From assembly GCA_965247245.1 (NCBI GenBank), contig CBDFGV010000001.1, forward strand, positions 682,001-746,000: a DNA stretch of 64,000 nucleotides. Direction: 5' to 3'. The notes under the pieces are model-generated. The model ran no database searches, was not told where the DNA came from, and saw only the letters and a list, made by a program, of their open reading frames with translations. The translations under genes were made by a program, and so were the position numbers. Each line of letters begins with the position of its first letter. Positions within the stretch are counted from its first letter, which is position 1. Source of the stretch: Tectiglobus sp965247245 (lineage in GTDB: Bacteria; Pseudomonadota; Alphaproteobacteria; Rhizobiales; Hyphomicrobiaceae). Positions 1 to 8,730 of the stretch are shown in pieces.

Positions 1-1
1 G

Positions 2-1081
2 AAGCTGCGGGTCGACAAGGTATTGGGCAAAGATCCCAAAACAGACTTGGCCTTGCTTAAAGTCACGCCGACATCACCGCTGCCATCCGTGAAGTTTGGA
101 TCCTCGGACAAACTAGAGGTTGGTGACTGGGTGCTCGCGATTGGCAACCCGTTTGGCTTGGGTGGCTCAGTCAGCATTGGGATCATCTCGGCGAAGCAGC
201 GCGATATTCAGTCTGGTCCGTACGACAACTACCTGCAGACCGATGCGGCCATCAACAAGGGCAACTCCGGCGGGCCGTTGTTCAACATGGATGGTGATGT
301 AATCGGCGTAAACACAGCAATCATTTCGCCGACCGGCGGCTCTATCGGTATTGGCTTTGCCGTACCAGCCGACATTGCTCTGCCGATCATCGACCAGCTC
401 ATCAAGTACGGCGAGACCCGCCGCGGTTGGCTGGGCGTCAATATCCAGTCGATTACCGAAGACTTGGCGGCGTCACTGGGCGTGCCGGACCAGAAGGGCG
501 CGCTCGTCTCGAGCGTGCGCAAGGGCTCGCCAGCTGACAAGGGCGGGTTGAAGGCTGGCGATGTCATCCTGAAGTTCGACGACAAGGTTGTCGCCAACAT
601 GCGGGCCCTGCCCCGAATTGTTGCGCGAACCGCGCACGGCAAAGAGGTCAACGTCGACATTATTCGCAAGGGCAACCGTGAAAGCCTCACGATTGTGGTC
701 GGCCGGCTTGAGGAAGGCGACCCGAAAAAGAAGAAGGCCACGGAGAAAAATGAGTCCAAGGCCAAGGAAAAAGAGCCAAGCAACAAGCTGGTTCTTGGCA
801 TGAGCCTGTCCGTTCTGGATGATGACCTGCGCAAAAAATTCAAGCTCGGAGCCAAGAAGCGCGGCCTCGTGGTCACCGAGGTCAAAACCGGTTCGCCTGC
901 TGCAGCCAAATTGCTGACGGCTGGGCAGGTGATTGTCGCGGCCGACCAGAAGCCGATGTTCAAGCTGTCCGATCTCGTCAACGCGATTTCATCGGTCAAA
1001 GAGCGGGGACGGCCGTCGATTCTCCTGCGCGTTGAAGACAGCTCGGGCAATCTCCGGTTTGTTGCGTTGCCTGTCAGCTAG
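2..1081 (+). CDS. DegP/HtrA-type periplasmic serine protease, 5' part outside the window
   Basis: A trypsin-like protease with PDZ domains that degrades or refolds misfolded envelope proteins. The frame is open from base 2, so the signal peptide and catalytic His lie upstream of the window. Visible are the catalytic Asp in DPKTDLALL (bases 44-46) and the catalytic Ser in GNSGGP (codon 266-268). Two PDZ domains follow, roughly 420-700 and 790-1075, separated by a Lys/Glu-rich linker around 715-785 (DPKKKKATEKNESKAKEKE). The two-PDZ layout matches the Do family. The charged linker between the PDZ domains is longer than I expect. The protease assignment is certain; the exact paralogue (DegP, DegQ or MucD type) cannot be decided without the N-terminus. 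Confidence 0.93.
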   Translation, partial: KLRVDKVLGKDPKTDLALLKVTPTSPLPSVKFGSSDKLEVGDWVLAIGNPFGLGGSVSIGIISAKQRDIQSGPYDNYLQTDAAINKGNSGGPLFNMDGDVIGVNTAIISPTGGSIGIGFAVPADIALPIIDQLIKYGETRRGWLGVNIQSITEDLAASLGVPDQKGALVSSVRKGSPADKGGLKAGDVILKFDDKVVANMRALPRIVARTAHGKEVNVDIIRKGNRESLTIVVGRLEEGDPKKKKATEKNESKAKEKEPSNKLVLGMSLSVLDDDLRKKFKLGAKKRGLVVTEVKTGSPAAAKLLTAGQVIVAADQKPMFKLSDLVNAISSVKERGRPSILLRVEDSSGNLRFVALPVS

Positions 1082-1103
1082 CGGCGGTTACACACCTAGT
1101 AGA

Positions 1104-1125
1104 AGCCGGCCTGTAGACGCCGGCT
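1104..1125 (+). terminator. Hairpin after the HtrA gene
   Basis: Seven-base arms AGCCGGC and GCCGGCT flank an 8-base loop, 22 bases after the HtrA stop codon. No clear T-run follows, so it may be a weak or Rho-assisted terminator, or an mRNA 3' stabiliser. Confidence 0.4.
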
Positions 1126-1189
1126 CTGTCTCGCGATATTGACTGGTCCACGAAGTCGTTTGGGCGAGAGATGCAGGCGGAGCTGAGAC

Positions 1190-1903
1190 GTGGCCGGTCG
1201 ATACGGGGTATTAGATTCCATCGCAGATTTGTTCGTGCCGATTCATAGGGATGGGCACAAATTTCTTGGCGTTGGCCTGGCGGTATCCATCCTATTCTTC
1301 CTGATCTGGCCGGTCCTTGGTTGGATCTGCGCGATCATAACGGCCTGGATTGCCTATTTCTTCCGTGATCCGGATCGAGTCACACCGTTGCGCGAAGGAC
1401 TGGTCATCGCACCGTCCGATGGACGCATTGCCTCGATTGACAAGGTCCAGTCGCCGCCGGAGCTGGGTCTCGACGATGGCGAACGCGTACGCGTCTCGAT
1501 TTTCCTGTCAATCTTCGACATGCACATCAATCGTGCCCCGGTGGCCGGCCGCATCACACGCTCGGTCTATGTCCCGGGCGCCTTTCTGCGCGCGTCCAAT
1601 GACCAGGCCAGTGAAGACAATGAGCGCCGGGCGCTTGTCATCGAGACGCCGAGTGGGGCGGAAGTCGCCGTGCTCCAGATCGCAGGTATGATCTCCAGGC
1701 GGATCGTGACGTTCGCAGGCGAAGGCGATACCGTCGGTGTCGGTCAGCGCTTCGGCCTGATCCGGTTTGGCAGTCGTGTCGATGTCTATCTTCCCGTCAA
1801 CACCGCGCCGCTGGTCTCTGTCGGGCAGCGGATGATTGCGGGCGAGACGGTGATGGCCGACCTCAAGTCCGAGGAGCAGGAGCGCGAGGCGCGCCGCAGC
1901 TAG
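1190..1903 (+). CDS. psd: Phosphatidylserine decarboxylase proenzyme (short, PSD-A type)
   Basis: Decarboxylates phosphatidylserine to phosphatidylethanolamine at the inner membrane. The 237-residue protein has an N-terminal membrane segment (about 28-57), the YFFRDPDR motif characteristic of the short family, and the self-cleavage site FGS, with Ser195 becoming the pyruvoyl group. The start is GTG at 1190; no ATG lies in a better place. In many alphaproteobacteria psd is followed at once by pssA. Here the next genes are a chromate resistance pair, so pssA is not linked in this window. The length and motifs are complete and the gene looks functional. Confidence 0.93.
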   Translation: MAGRYGVLDSIADLFVPIHRDGHKFLGVGLAVSILFFLIWPVLGWICAIITAWIAYFFRDPDRVTPLREGLVIAPSDGRIASIDKVQSPPELGLDDGERVRVSIFLSIFDMHINRAPVAGRITRSVYVPGAFLRASNDQASEDNERRALVIETPSGAEVAVLQIAGMISRRIVTFAGEGDTVGVGQRFGLIRFGSRVDVYLPVNTAPLVSVGQRMIAGETVMADLKSEEQEREARRS

Positions 1904-2058
1904 GCTGGCGCAGGCCCGCTATGGTGACTGCTGCCGGTCGCGCTTGACAACCGAAGCAAGTTGGCATTTTTTACGCCCATGGGGTGAACCGCGAATACCC
2001 CGTGAGGCGCCAGCCGAAGTTTCGCGTCCACGAACCTCAGTTCCGAGGGAGGACGCGC

Positions 2059-2877
2059 ATGCCGTCTCCAAATGTTATTACCGTTGCACAACTGTCCCGT
2101 TTAATCGGCACGCCAGACGCGCCGGCCATTGTCGATGTCTGCATCGACGAAGACTTCAGCCAGGATCCACGGCTCATTCCGACGTCCGTGCGGCATCCAT
2201 TTGGAAAGATCGCCGAACTTGTCCCGGTGTTGTCCGGTCAGCGTGTCGTCATCGTCTGCCACCGCGGCAAAAAACTCAGCCAAGGCGCGGCAGCCATTTT
2301 ACGTAGCCGCAGTATTGCGGCCGAGCTGCTCGAAGGTGGGATCGTTGCCTGGCGTGAGGCCGGATTGCCTTTGGTGCCCGTCGCGAAATTGCCTGACCGC
2401 AACCAGGACGGCCAAACGGTGTGGGTCACCCGCCATCGACCGAAGATCGACCGCATCGCCTGCCCGTGGCTAATTCGACGTTTCGTCGACCCGCGGGCGC
2501 AATTCCTTTTTGTTGCACCGTCCGAAGTCCTCGATGTCGCTGAACGGTTCAACGCGACGCCATTCGACATTGAAGGCGTGCACTGGAGCCATCGCGGCGA
2601 GTTCTGCACGTTCGACACCATGATTGAGGAGTTCGGAGTTGCCACCGAGCCTCTCCTGCGCCTAGCCCAGATCGTGCGCGGCGCTGATACCAATCGCCAT
2701 GATCTTGCACCAGAGGCTGCTGGTCTGCTTGCCGCCTCACTCGGCCTGTCACGCATGTATCGTGATGATCTGGCACAACTGGACGCCGGTATGGCATTGT
2801 ATGACGCCTTTTACAGATGGTGCCGCGATGCGACTGATGAGGGCCATGACTGGCCGTCGGCAACAAGCACATCTTGA
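2059..2877 (+). CDS. ChrB-like chromate resistance protein with N-terminal rhodanese domain
   Basis: A 272-residue protein. Residues 1-108 form a rhodanese-like domain with its active-site Cys67 in VCHRGKKLS. Residues 119-260 form the ChrB/chromate-resistance domain (WVTRHRPKIDRIACPWLIRR and WSHRGEFCTFD). ChrB proteins sense or support resistance to chromate and act with the ChrA efflux carrier. I chose ATG 2059 because GAGGGAGG sits 8-13 bases upstream; an in-frame GTG at 1984 has no such signal. The chrA gene starts 15 bases downstream, so the two are co-transcribed. Rhodanese-ChrB fusions are common in alphaproteobacteria. Whether the rhodanese part handles a sulfur substrate here is unknown. 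Confidence 0.85.
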   Translation: MPSPNVITVAQLSRLIGTPDAPAIVDVCIDEDFSQDPRLIPTSVRHPFGKIAELVPVLSGQRVVIVCHRGKKLSQGAAAILRSRSIAAELLEGGIVAWREAGLPLVPVAKLPDRNQDGQTVWVTRHRPKIDRIACPWLIRRFVDPRAQFLFVAPSEVLDVAERFNATPFDIEGVHWSHRGEFCTFDTMIEEFGVATEPLLRLAQIVRGADTNRHDLAPEAAGLLAASLGLSRMYRDDLAQLDAGMALYDAFYRWCRDATDEGHDWPSATSTS

Positions 2878-2892
2878 TACGGAGTTGGCCTC

Positions 2893-4215
2893 TTGACTGA
2901 AACGAGTGTGAATGCCGAGCAAACGGGCCGGCAAGAACTGAGCCTAGGGCAGGCAATCCGTATCTGGGCGCAAATCGGTATTCTGTCCTTTGGCGGCCCG
3001 ACAGCTCAAATCGCCCTTATGCATCGTGTCATCGTTGACGAACGCAAGTGGCTGACAGAACAGCAGTTCCTCAATGCCTTGGGCTTCTGCATGTTGCTAC
3101 CGGGCCCTGAGGCTATGCAGCTGGCTACCTATTCAGGTTGGCGCTTGCACGGTGTTCTTGGTGGTTTGGCTGCCGGACTGCTGTTCGTGATCCCGGGCGC
3201 GCTCGTCGTGCTCGCCCTGTCGATGATCTACGCAGCCTACGGCAACGTCAGCTTTGTCGAAGCGGTGTTCTTTGGCATCAAGGCGGCCGTCCTTGTCATT
3301 GTCATTGAGGCGTTGCTGCGGATCGCGAAGCGAGCGCTGAAACAAACGGAGCACTGGCTGATCGCCGGATTGTCGTTTGTCGCAATCTTCTTCCTGGCAT
3401 TGCCGTTTCCCTTGATTGTGTTTCTCGCGGCAGTCTGGGGCTTCTTTCGCCTGGCGGTCCATGATGACGACGGTTCGCAGACGCAACAGCCTGTGGCAAC
3501 GAGCTTCGCTGGAACTTTGAAGACCATCTTGCTGTGGTTGTTCATCTGGATCGCACCGCTGGCGGCGCTCTATGCCGTTCTCGGAGACGGGCACGTCCTC
3601 AGCGAGCTCGGCCTGTTTTTCTCCAAGCTGGCAGTTGTCACGTTTGGCGGTGCCTATGCGGTGCTTGCCTACATGGGGCAGGACGCCGTGCAGCACTACC
3701 AGTGGCTGACGACTGGCCAAATGATGGATGGTCTGGGACTGGCCGAGACGACGCCCGGTCCGCTTATCCTTGTCACCGAGTTTGTCGGCTACATGGCCGC
3801 CTATCAGCATGGCAGCGGCCCGGCCTGGGTGATGGGGCTTGCCGGCGCCGGCGTGGCTCTCTGGGCGACGTTTGCACCTTGCTTTCTCTGGATCTTCGCT
3901 GGTGCCCCTTACATCGACTGGATCAACGCCCAGCCGCGCTTGAAAGGGGCATTGTCTGCAATTACGGCCTCGGTTGTCGGCGTAATCTTGAACCTGGCGA
4001 TCTGGTTCGGGCTGCACGTGTTCTTCAAGGATGTGTCCCTGCAGGACCTCGGCTGGCTAAAACTCTGGACACCAGACCTGCTGACGCTCGACTGGCGTGT
4101 CGTCGCTCTCGCGATTGTCAGCGGTTATCTGCTTCTCGGCCGTCACTGGGGGATAGCATCCGTGCTTGGCGTCGCCTCAGCCCTCGCCCTTGTGATCAAA
4201 TTCGCACCAATCTAG
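2893..4215 (+). CDS. chrA: ChrA chromate efflux transporter
   Basis: A 440-residue membrane protein of the CHR family that expels chromate (possibly in exchange or with the membrane potential). It has the two homologous halves of long-chain ChrA. The first carries FGGPTAQIALMH and the LLPGPEAMQLATY block. The second carries FGGAYAVLAYM and ETTPGPLILVTEFVGY. About ten to twelve hydrophobic segments are visible, with a hydrophilic loop near residues 190-205. The start is TTG 2893 behind GGAG at 2881-2884. It forms an operon with the ChrB-like gene 15 bases upstream. A sulfate or other oxyanion role cannot be excluded from sequence. Confidence 0.92.
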   Translation: MTETSVNAEQTGRQELSLGQAIRIWAQIGILSFGGPTAQIALMHRVIVDERKWLTEQQFLNALGFCMLLPGPEAMQLATYSGWRLHGVLGGLAAGLLFVIPGALVVLALSMIYAAYGNVSFVEAVFFGIKAAVLVIVIEALLRIAKRALKQTEHWLIAGLSFVAIFFLALPFPLIVFLAAVWGFFRLAVHDDDGSQTQQPVATSFAGTLKTILLWLFIWIAPLAALYAVLGDGHVLSELGLFFSKLAVVTFGGAYAVLAYMGQDAVQHYQWLTTGQMMDGLGLAETTPGPLILVTEFVGYMAAYQHGSGPAWVMGLAGAGVALWATFAPCFLWIFAGAPYIDWINAQPRLKGALSAITASVVGVILNLAIWFGLHVFFKDVSLQDLGWLKLWTPDLLTLDWRVVALAIVSGYLLLGRHWGIASVLGVASALALVIKFAPI

Positions 4216-4270
4216 CAATCGATCCTTCCCGACGGTACGGTTTTCAACTGGCACTGTCGGGGAGAATGCA

Positions 4271-5740
4271 ATGACCGCTCAAGCACAAGAAGTTCAGTCT
4301 GATGTCGTTGTCGTCGGTAGTGGGATTGCCGGTCTCTCGGCGGCCGTGACGGCGGCCCAGGAGGGCGCCAAGGTTACGCTGCTTGAACGTGCGCCCATTG
4401 AAGACCGGGGCGGCAACACGCGTTGGACAGAAGCGTTCATGCGCATGAAGAGTGAGGACGAAGTCGCCGATGATTTCGAGACGCACTTTGCAGCCAATGC
4501 CGGCTATCACCTGGACCCTGCGCTGGTGCAGGAAACCGCTAGCAGCTTCGATGAGCGCTCCGCACTAGCCAAAGTGCTACCGTTCACTGATCCTGATGTC
4601 ATTTCCACCTTTGCAGAGAACGCCGGACCAACATTGAATTGGCTCAAGTCTTTCGGCGTGCGGTTCGATTTTCTGCCAAGCTACCTGATCACAACATGCA
4701 CGACCCGGTTGGCTCCAATCGGTGGCGGCCTGGCCCTGGTTGAAGCCTTGGCGCCAGCCGCCGAAGCTGCAGGCGTTGACGTCCACTACGAGACAACGGC
4801 ACGTGGCCTGTTACAGGACGACAGCGGCAAGACGATTGGTGTCACGGCCACCGCCCAGGACAACCGGCTGATCAATTTCAAGGCCAAGTCAGTTATCCTG
4901 GCGTGCGGTGGTTTCGAAGGAAACCCGGAGATGCTGGCGCGCTACATCGGCCCTGCCGCCAGTTATCTGAGACCGGTGGCGCGCGGGGGATACTACAATC
5001 GGGGTGAAGGTCTCCGCATGGCGTTGGATGCCGGCGCGGCACCCTGCGGTGATTATAGTCTGTTCCATGCCGAGCCGCTTGATCCGCGTTCCGGTGCGCC
5101 AGAGCCTATCCTGCTGATCTTCAACTACGGCATTCTGGTCAACCGACTGGGCCACCGCTTCGTTGATGAGGCGCCAGCAACGGTCGATGCAACATACGAA
5201 AGCATCACGCGTTTGGTCTTCGAGCAACCCGGCAGCGTCGCTTACATCATCTTCGACAGCAGCATCGATGACGTCCCCGGTTGGCAACGGGCCGTTCGCT
5301 CCGACGTGCCACCTGTTACGGCAGAAACGCTTGAGGCCCTGGCCGCTCAAATCAGCGTCCCCGTCGAACAATTGTCCGCCACGGTTGCCGAATTCAATAG
5401 TGCTTGTCCATCGCCGGATAACTTCAAACCGCTGGAAACAGATGGCCTTGCAACGGCACCCGGTTTTGCACCACGCAAGTCGAACTGGTCGCGTCAAATC
5501 AATCGCCCGCCCTACAAGGCGTATCCGCTGATGTGCGGCAACTGCTTTACTTTCGGCGGCCTCAAAGTCGATCCCGCGGCGCGAGTGTTAAACACCAGCG
5601 GCGAGGTTATGCCCGGGCTGTACGCTGCCGGCGAAACAATGGGGATCTATTACGGCACCTACACCGGCGCCACGTCAGTTTTGCGCGGCGCCGTTTTCGG
5701 TCGTATTGCCGGACGTGAAGCCGCGGCACGTTCTGCTTAG
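4271..5740 (+). CDS. FAD-dependent dehydrogenase, tricarballylate dehydrogenase (TcuA)-like
   Basis: A 489-residue flavoprotein of the fumarate reductase/3-ketosteroid dehydrogenase superfamily. The dinucleotide fold GSGIAGLSAA is at 16-25. An RGGNTRWTEAF block follows near residue 47, and the C-terminal FAD block is TFGGLKVD...GEVMPGLYAAGE. The RGGN(T/S) block and the ending resemble TcuA, which oxidises tricarballylate to cis-aconitate. The true substrate is unknown, and no tcuB or tcuC partner lies beside it. The start ATG 4271 follows GGGGAGAA. The gene sits alone, 55 bases after chrA and convergent with a methyltransferase relic. Confidence 0.7.
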   Translation: MTAQAQEVQSDVVVVGSGIAGLSAAVTAAQEGAKVTLLERAPIEDRGGNTRWTEAFMRMKSEDEVADDFETHFAANAGYHLDPALVQETASSFDERSALAKVLPFTDPDVISTFAENAGPTLNWLKSFGVRFDFLPSYLITTCTTRLAPIGGGLALVEALAPAAEAAGVDVHYETTARGLLQDDSGKTIGVTATAQDNRLINFKAKSVILACGGFEGNPEMLARYIGPAASYLRPVARGGYYNRGEGLRMALDAGAAPCGDYSLFHAEPLDPRSGAPEPILLIFNYGILVNRLGHRFVDEAPATVDATYESITRLVFEQPGSVAYIIFDSSIDDVPGWQRAVRSDVPPVTAETLEALAAQISVPVEQLSATVAEFNSACPSPDNFKPLETDGLATAPGFAPRKSNWSRQINRPPYKAYPLMCGNCFTFGGLKVDPAARVLNTSGEVMPGLYAAGETMGIYYGTYTGATSVLRGAVFGRIAGREAAARSA

Positions 5741-5990
5741 GTTGGATTGTGGAGGCGATAAATTTTGTTCAACGCCGCGTCCCCATCCGAAAGCAGATGC
5801 AGGACGTTGAGAGCCAAAATCACATCGACCGAGTTATCAGCCACTTTGATTGTGTCAACGCTGCCTGGCTCAGCCAACCATTGAACCCGCGTCGCATCCA
5901 GTCAGGCGCATCGCGGGGGCGCCGCAAGTCGGCGAGTGCGATTTGCGTTCGATCTACTGGCAGAGGAACTCGGAGCGTCGCCGAACGCGC
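5735..5990 (-). pseudogene. Relic of a class I SAM-dependent methyltransferase
   Basis: Between the TcuA-like gene and the enoyl-CoA isomerase gene the minus strand reads, from 5859 down, VDTIKVADNSVDVILALNVL, then HLLSDGDAALNKIYRLHNPT and a stop. The DVILALNVLHLL...AAL..IYRL pattern is the post-motif II/III region of class I methyltransferases. Upstream (about 5860-5990) short pieces resembling the SAM-binding part are scattered over different frames with stops, so no intact gene remains. This explains why a 280-base gap here carries no complete gene. The assignment rests on pattern memory only. Confidence 0.5.
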
Positions 5991-6018
5991 GCTAGGCCTG
6001 GTGGCGCTGTGTCCCGGG

Positions 6019-6861
6019 TTAGCGTCCTTTGAAAACCGGTGTCCGCTTTTCTGCGAACGCTGTCGAAGCTTCCTTGTGATCCTCAGTCATTCGCGCCGAC
6101 AACATGTTCGAGCTTTCCATATCCAGGCATTCAGCGAAGGTCGACTTCAGGGCCCGGTTGAGATTGTCCTTGATAAGACGATGCGCGACGCTTGGGCCGG
6201 AGGCGAGGCGCGTCGCGATCTCTTTCGTCTTGGCTTGGAGGTCATCTGCTGGAACCACCCAGTTGACGATGCCAAGCCGTTGGGCCTCGGTCATGTCAAT
6301 ACGGTCAGCCAGGAGATACAACTCACGGGCCTTCGCTGTTCCAACGATTTGCGTCAGCAGGTACGTCCCACCGTAATCACCTGTCAGTCCGACCTTTGCA
6401 AAGGCGCTGGTCATGATGGCAGTATCAGCCGCGATGCGCATATCACACGCAAGCGCCAATGAAAATCCGGCACCAGCCGCGGCACCTGGAATTGCTGCGA
6501 TTGTCGGCTTTGACATCTCGTAGAGCCTCAGCGACGTCAGGCGATGGCTCTGGCGCTGCTTCTCCATGCGGGCATTGTGATCGATGGCCTGCCCACTGCC
6601 GTGGCTTGCGGCCATGGCTTTGACATCGCCACCCGCACAGAATGCTCCGCCGGCTCCTGTCAGTACGATACATCGGACATCCGGGTTAAGCTCAGCGGCC
6701 GCGAGTTCCGAGGCCATGGTCTCCAGCATGTACGGCGTCAGGGCATTGCGCGCGGCCGGACGGTTGAAGGTCAAAGTCAGCACACCGTCATCAAGGCTGA
6801 CGAGCATGTCGTTGGTGCTGTTTTCCGTCGAGGGTGCAACGGAGTCTGCGGTCTGGTTCAT
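6019..6861 (-). CDS. PaaG-like enoyl-CoA isomerase/hydratase
   Basis: A crotonase-fold protein of 280 residues. The oxyanion-hole blocks are GGAFCAGGD (71-79) and PGAAAGAGFSLA (125-136). Both glutamates of classical enoyl-CoA hydratase are missing: Ser134 and Lys156 stand in their places. An Asp (Asp162) sits in LTGDYGG, matching the catalytic Asp of PaaG-type isomerases (LIPDCGG). A double-bond or ring-epoxide isomerisation on an acyl-CoA is therefore more likely than hydration. I chose ATG 6861 because AAGGAGGAGC lies just upstream; the open frame further upstream runs into the GST gene. It is the last gene of the leftward operon. Confidence 0.85.
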   Translation of the reverse strand: MNQTADSVAPSTENSTNDMLVSLDDGVLTLTFNRPAARNALTPYMLETMASELAAAELNPDVRCIVLTGAGGAFCAGGDVKAMAASHGSGQAIDHNARMEKQRQSHRLTSLRLYEMSKPTIAAIPGAAAGAGFSLALACDMRIAADTAIMTSAFAKVGLTGDYGGTYLLTQIVGTAKARELYLLADRIDMTEAQRLGIVNWVVPADDLQAKTKEIATRLASGPSVAHRLIKDNLNRALKSTFAECLDMESSNMLSARMTEDHKEASTAFAEKRTPVFKGR

Positions 6862-6907
6862 AACAAGCTCCTCCTTAGGATGGGCGTTGCCGATGGCAAT
6901 CCTATCA

Positions 6908-7513
6908 TCAAACTTCACGTGCCTTCTGGTAGGCCGGCCGCGCTTTAAGACGATCGATATAGGCCGACACATTCGGCTTGTCAGAGACATCGGCACCCAG
7001 GCGCTTGGCAACGATGCAGGCGTGGCCTGACATGATATCCGCTCCGCTAAACTCGCCGGCGATGAAGTCCTGTCCCTCCATCTCCTGCTCAACCGCCGTT
7101 AGCATGCGCGTCAGTAGCTTCCGGGCCTGCGCCAGGACGGCCGGATCGCGGCGCTCTTCCGGCAGCAGAATGGTCTGGACGACAATCGTATTGACCGGTG
7201 GCATCAGCATGCCTTCGCAATAGTGAAACCATTGCAGGTACTTGTGGAAGTTCGGTGCATCGACGGCGGGTGCGAGCCGGCCGTTGCCATGCTTGGCAAG
7301 GATGTACTGCACGATGGCGCCGGACTCGAACATCGTCACGTCGCCATCCTCGATCGAAGGCACGCGGTTCATCGGGTGGATCTTGGTGTACTCTTCGGTG
7401 CGCAGTGAGGCAGGCTTCAGTTCATACTTTTGCACGTCGTAGCTGAGCCCCAGTTCTTCGAGCAGCCAGACAACGCGGATCGAACGTGTGTTGGGTATGT
7501 GATGGACTTTCAT
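6908..7513 (-). CDS. Glutathione S-transferase family protein (first of two)
   Basis: A 201-residue GST. The thioredoxin-like N-domain has a probable catalytic Ser11 in NTRSIRVVW, the cis-Pro loop NRVPSIEDG (49-57) and the glutathione-binding pair Glu63-Ser64 (FESGAIV). A helical C-domain follows (QDFIAGEFSGADIM). It would add glutathione to an electrophile such as an epoxide or Michael acceptor, or remove it. The start overlaps the stop of the CoA-transferase gene by four bases (ATGA), so the two are translationally coupled. A second, different GST lies on the other side of the CoA-transferase. This arrangement suggests a glutathione-adduct pathway rather than general detoxification. Confidence 0.88.
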   Translation of the reverse strand: MKVHHIPNTRSIRVVWLLEELGLSYDVQKYELKPASLRTEEYTKIHPMNRVPSIEDGDVTMFESGAIVQYILAKHGNGRLAPAVDAPNFHKYLQWFHYCEGMLMPPVNTIVVQTILLPEERRDPAVLAQARKLLTRMLTAVEQEMEGQDFIAGEFSGADIMSGHACIVAKRLGADVSDKPNVSAYIDRLKARPAYQKAREV

Positions 7514-8730
7514 GCTTCCTCCGATTGGTTTCCAAGCGCGCCAGTACTGCGCAGCGCGGAGATCTCTGATTGCGTGAGACCAAGCTCATCAAGAATGTCG
7601 GCCGTATGGCCGCCAAGTTCAGGTGCTGGGCCGGCAATCGCTGCCGGTGACGCCTCGAAGCGGGCTGCTGGTCGCGCCTGCCGGACAGGGCCAACATTCG
7701 GCTGATCCATCTCGACGATAAGCTGGTTGTTGCGGACCTGGGCGTCCGAAAGAACCGCCATCCGCCGTTGCACCGGCGCGCAGGGTACGTCGTGCTTATC
7801 GAATGCGGATAGCCATTTCTCCGTTGTCCCGCCTTTCAATGTATCCTCGATCAGACGCAAACGCTCTTGCCGGTTTTGCGAGCGCAAGGCGTTGGTGAGG
7901 AAGCGAGGGTCTTCGATCCACTCAGGATGTTCCAAGGCCTGACACAAGGCTTTCCATTCAGCATCGGACACAGTTCCGACGGTGAGGAAGCCATCGGCTG
8001 TCTCAAAGATCATGTCATGCGGTGAATTGCGCGCATCCGCCTGCTCATGGCCGATCGCTGTAAACGGCCCCATGCCCTCCGGCCAGATGAACGAGACAAC
8101 GGCATCCAGCATCGAAACGCGGACATGCTGCCCTTCGCCGGTGCGTTCCCGGTGCAGGAGAGCTGCCGTGATCGCCTGCGCGGTGTAGACAGCCGTGATC
8201 TTGTCGGCGATCAATGTGCGGATCATCTTCGGGCGTCCGCTGATCGGGTCCGACTGGATGTCCGCCAACCCTGAGAGGGCCTGGATGATCGGATCGTAGA
8301 CACGCTTGCCGGAGTAGGGCCCTGTTTCGCCAACTCCGCTGATCGAGGCGTAGATCAATCGTGGATAGCGCGCGCGGACCTCATTCGCACCCAGTCCCAG
8401 GCGCTCCATCGCTCCCGGTCGATTGTTCTGAACGAGGACATCTGCCGTCGCGAGCAGTTGCCACACAACGTCCCGCGCGGCCTCTTGTTTGAGGTCAAGC
8501 GTGATGGATCGCTTGCCGCGATTGCACGAAATAAAGCTCGGCGCATGGCTGCCGGCATACTTGTGCCCGCGCCGCAGAACGTCGCCGCTCGGCGCCTCGA
8601 CCTTGATGACATCTGCGCCTTGGTCGGCCATCATCGCCGTCGTGGCCGGTCCCGACACAACGCTTGTGAGATCAACGACCCGGTAGCCATGCATGGGGCC
8701 TCGGGCGCCTGTGTTTCCGTTGTCACTCAT
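7510..8730 (-). CDS. Class III (CaiB/BaiF) CoA-transferase
   Basis: A 406-residue class III CoA-transferase that moves CoA between carboxylic acids through an enzyme-bound anhydride; some relatives are acyl-CoA racemases. The N-terminal block GYRVVDLTSVVSGPATTAMM, the CNRGKRSITLDLK motif and the catalytic Asp146 in VYDPIIQALSG are all present. The length is typical. It overlaps both flanking GST genes by four bases (8727-8730 and 7510-7513), which makes a tight GST-CoA-transferase-GST unit. In isoprene degraders a family III protein (IsoG) is likewise encoded with two GSTs and an SDR. Substrate specificity cannot be read from sequence. Confidence 0.9.
   Translation of the reverse strand: MSDNGNTGARGPMHGYRVVDLTSVVSGPATTAMMADQGADVIKVEAPSGDVLRRGHKYAGSHAPSFISCNRGKRSITLDLKQEAARDVVWQLLATADVLVQNNRPGAMERLGLGANEVRARYPRLIYASISGVGETGPYSGKRVYDPIIQALSGLADIQSDPISGRPKMIRTLIADKITAVYTAQAITAALLHRERTGEGQHVRVSMLDAVVSFIWPEGMGPFTAIGHEQADARNSPHDMIFETADGFLTVGTVSDAEWKALCQALEHPEWIEDPRFLTNALRSQNRQERLRLIEDTLKGGTTEKWLSAFDKHDVPCAPVQRRMAVLSDAQVRNNQLIVEMDQPNVGPVRQARPAARFEASPAAIAGPAPELGGHTADILDELGLTQSEISALRSTGALGNQSEEA

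Noticed and set aside
229..1050. Long open frame on the strand opposite the HtrA gene
   Set aside because: It is a shadow of the protease gene, with no recognisable domain and no ribosome-binding site.
3133..4017. A 294-codon open frame opposite chrA
   Set aside because: Composition is Gln/Arg/Asp-rich as expected from the antisense of a membrane protein gene; chrA is complete and conserved.
5749..6462. Rightward 237-codon frame across the methyltransferase relic and the isomerase gene
   Set aside because: It overlaps the well-supported isomerase gene, and its product has no family pattern. The relic on the other strand explains the non-overlapping part better.
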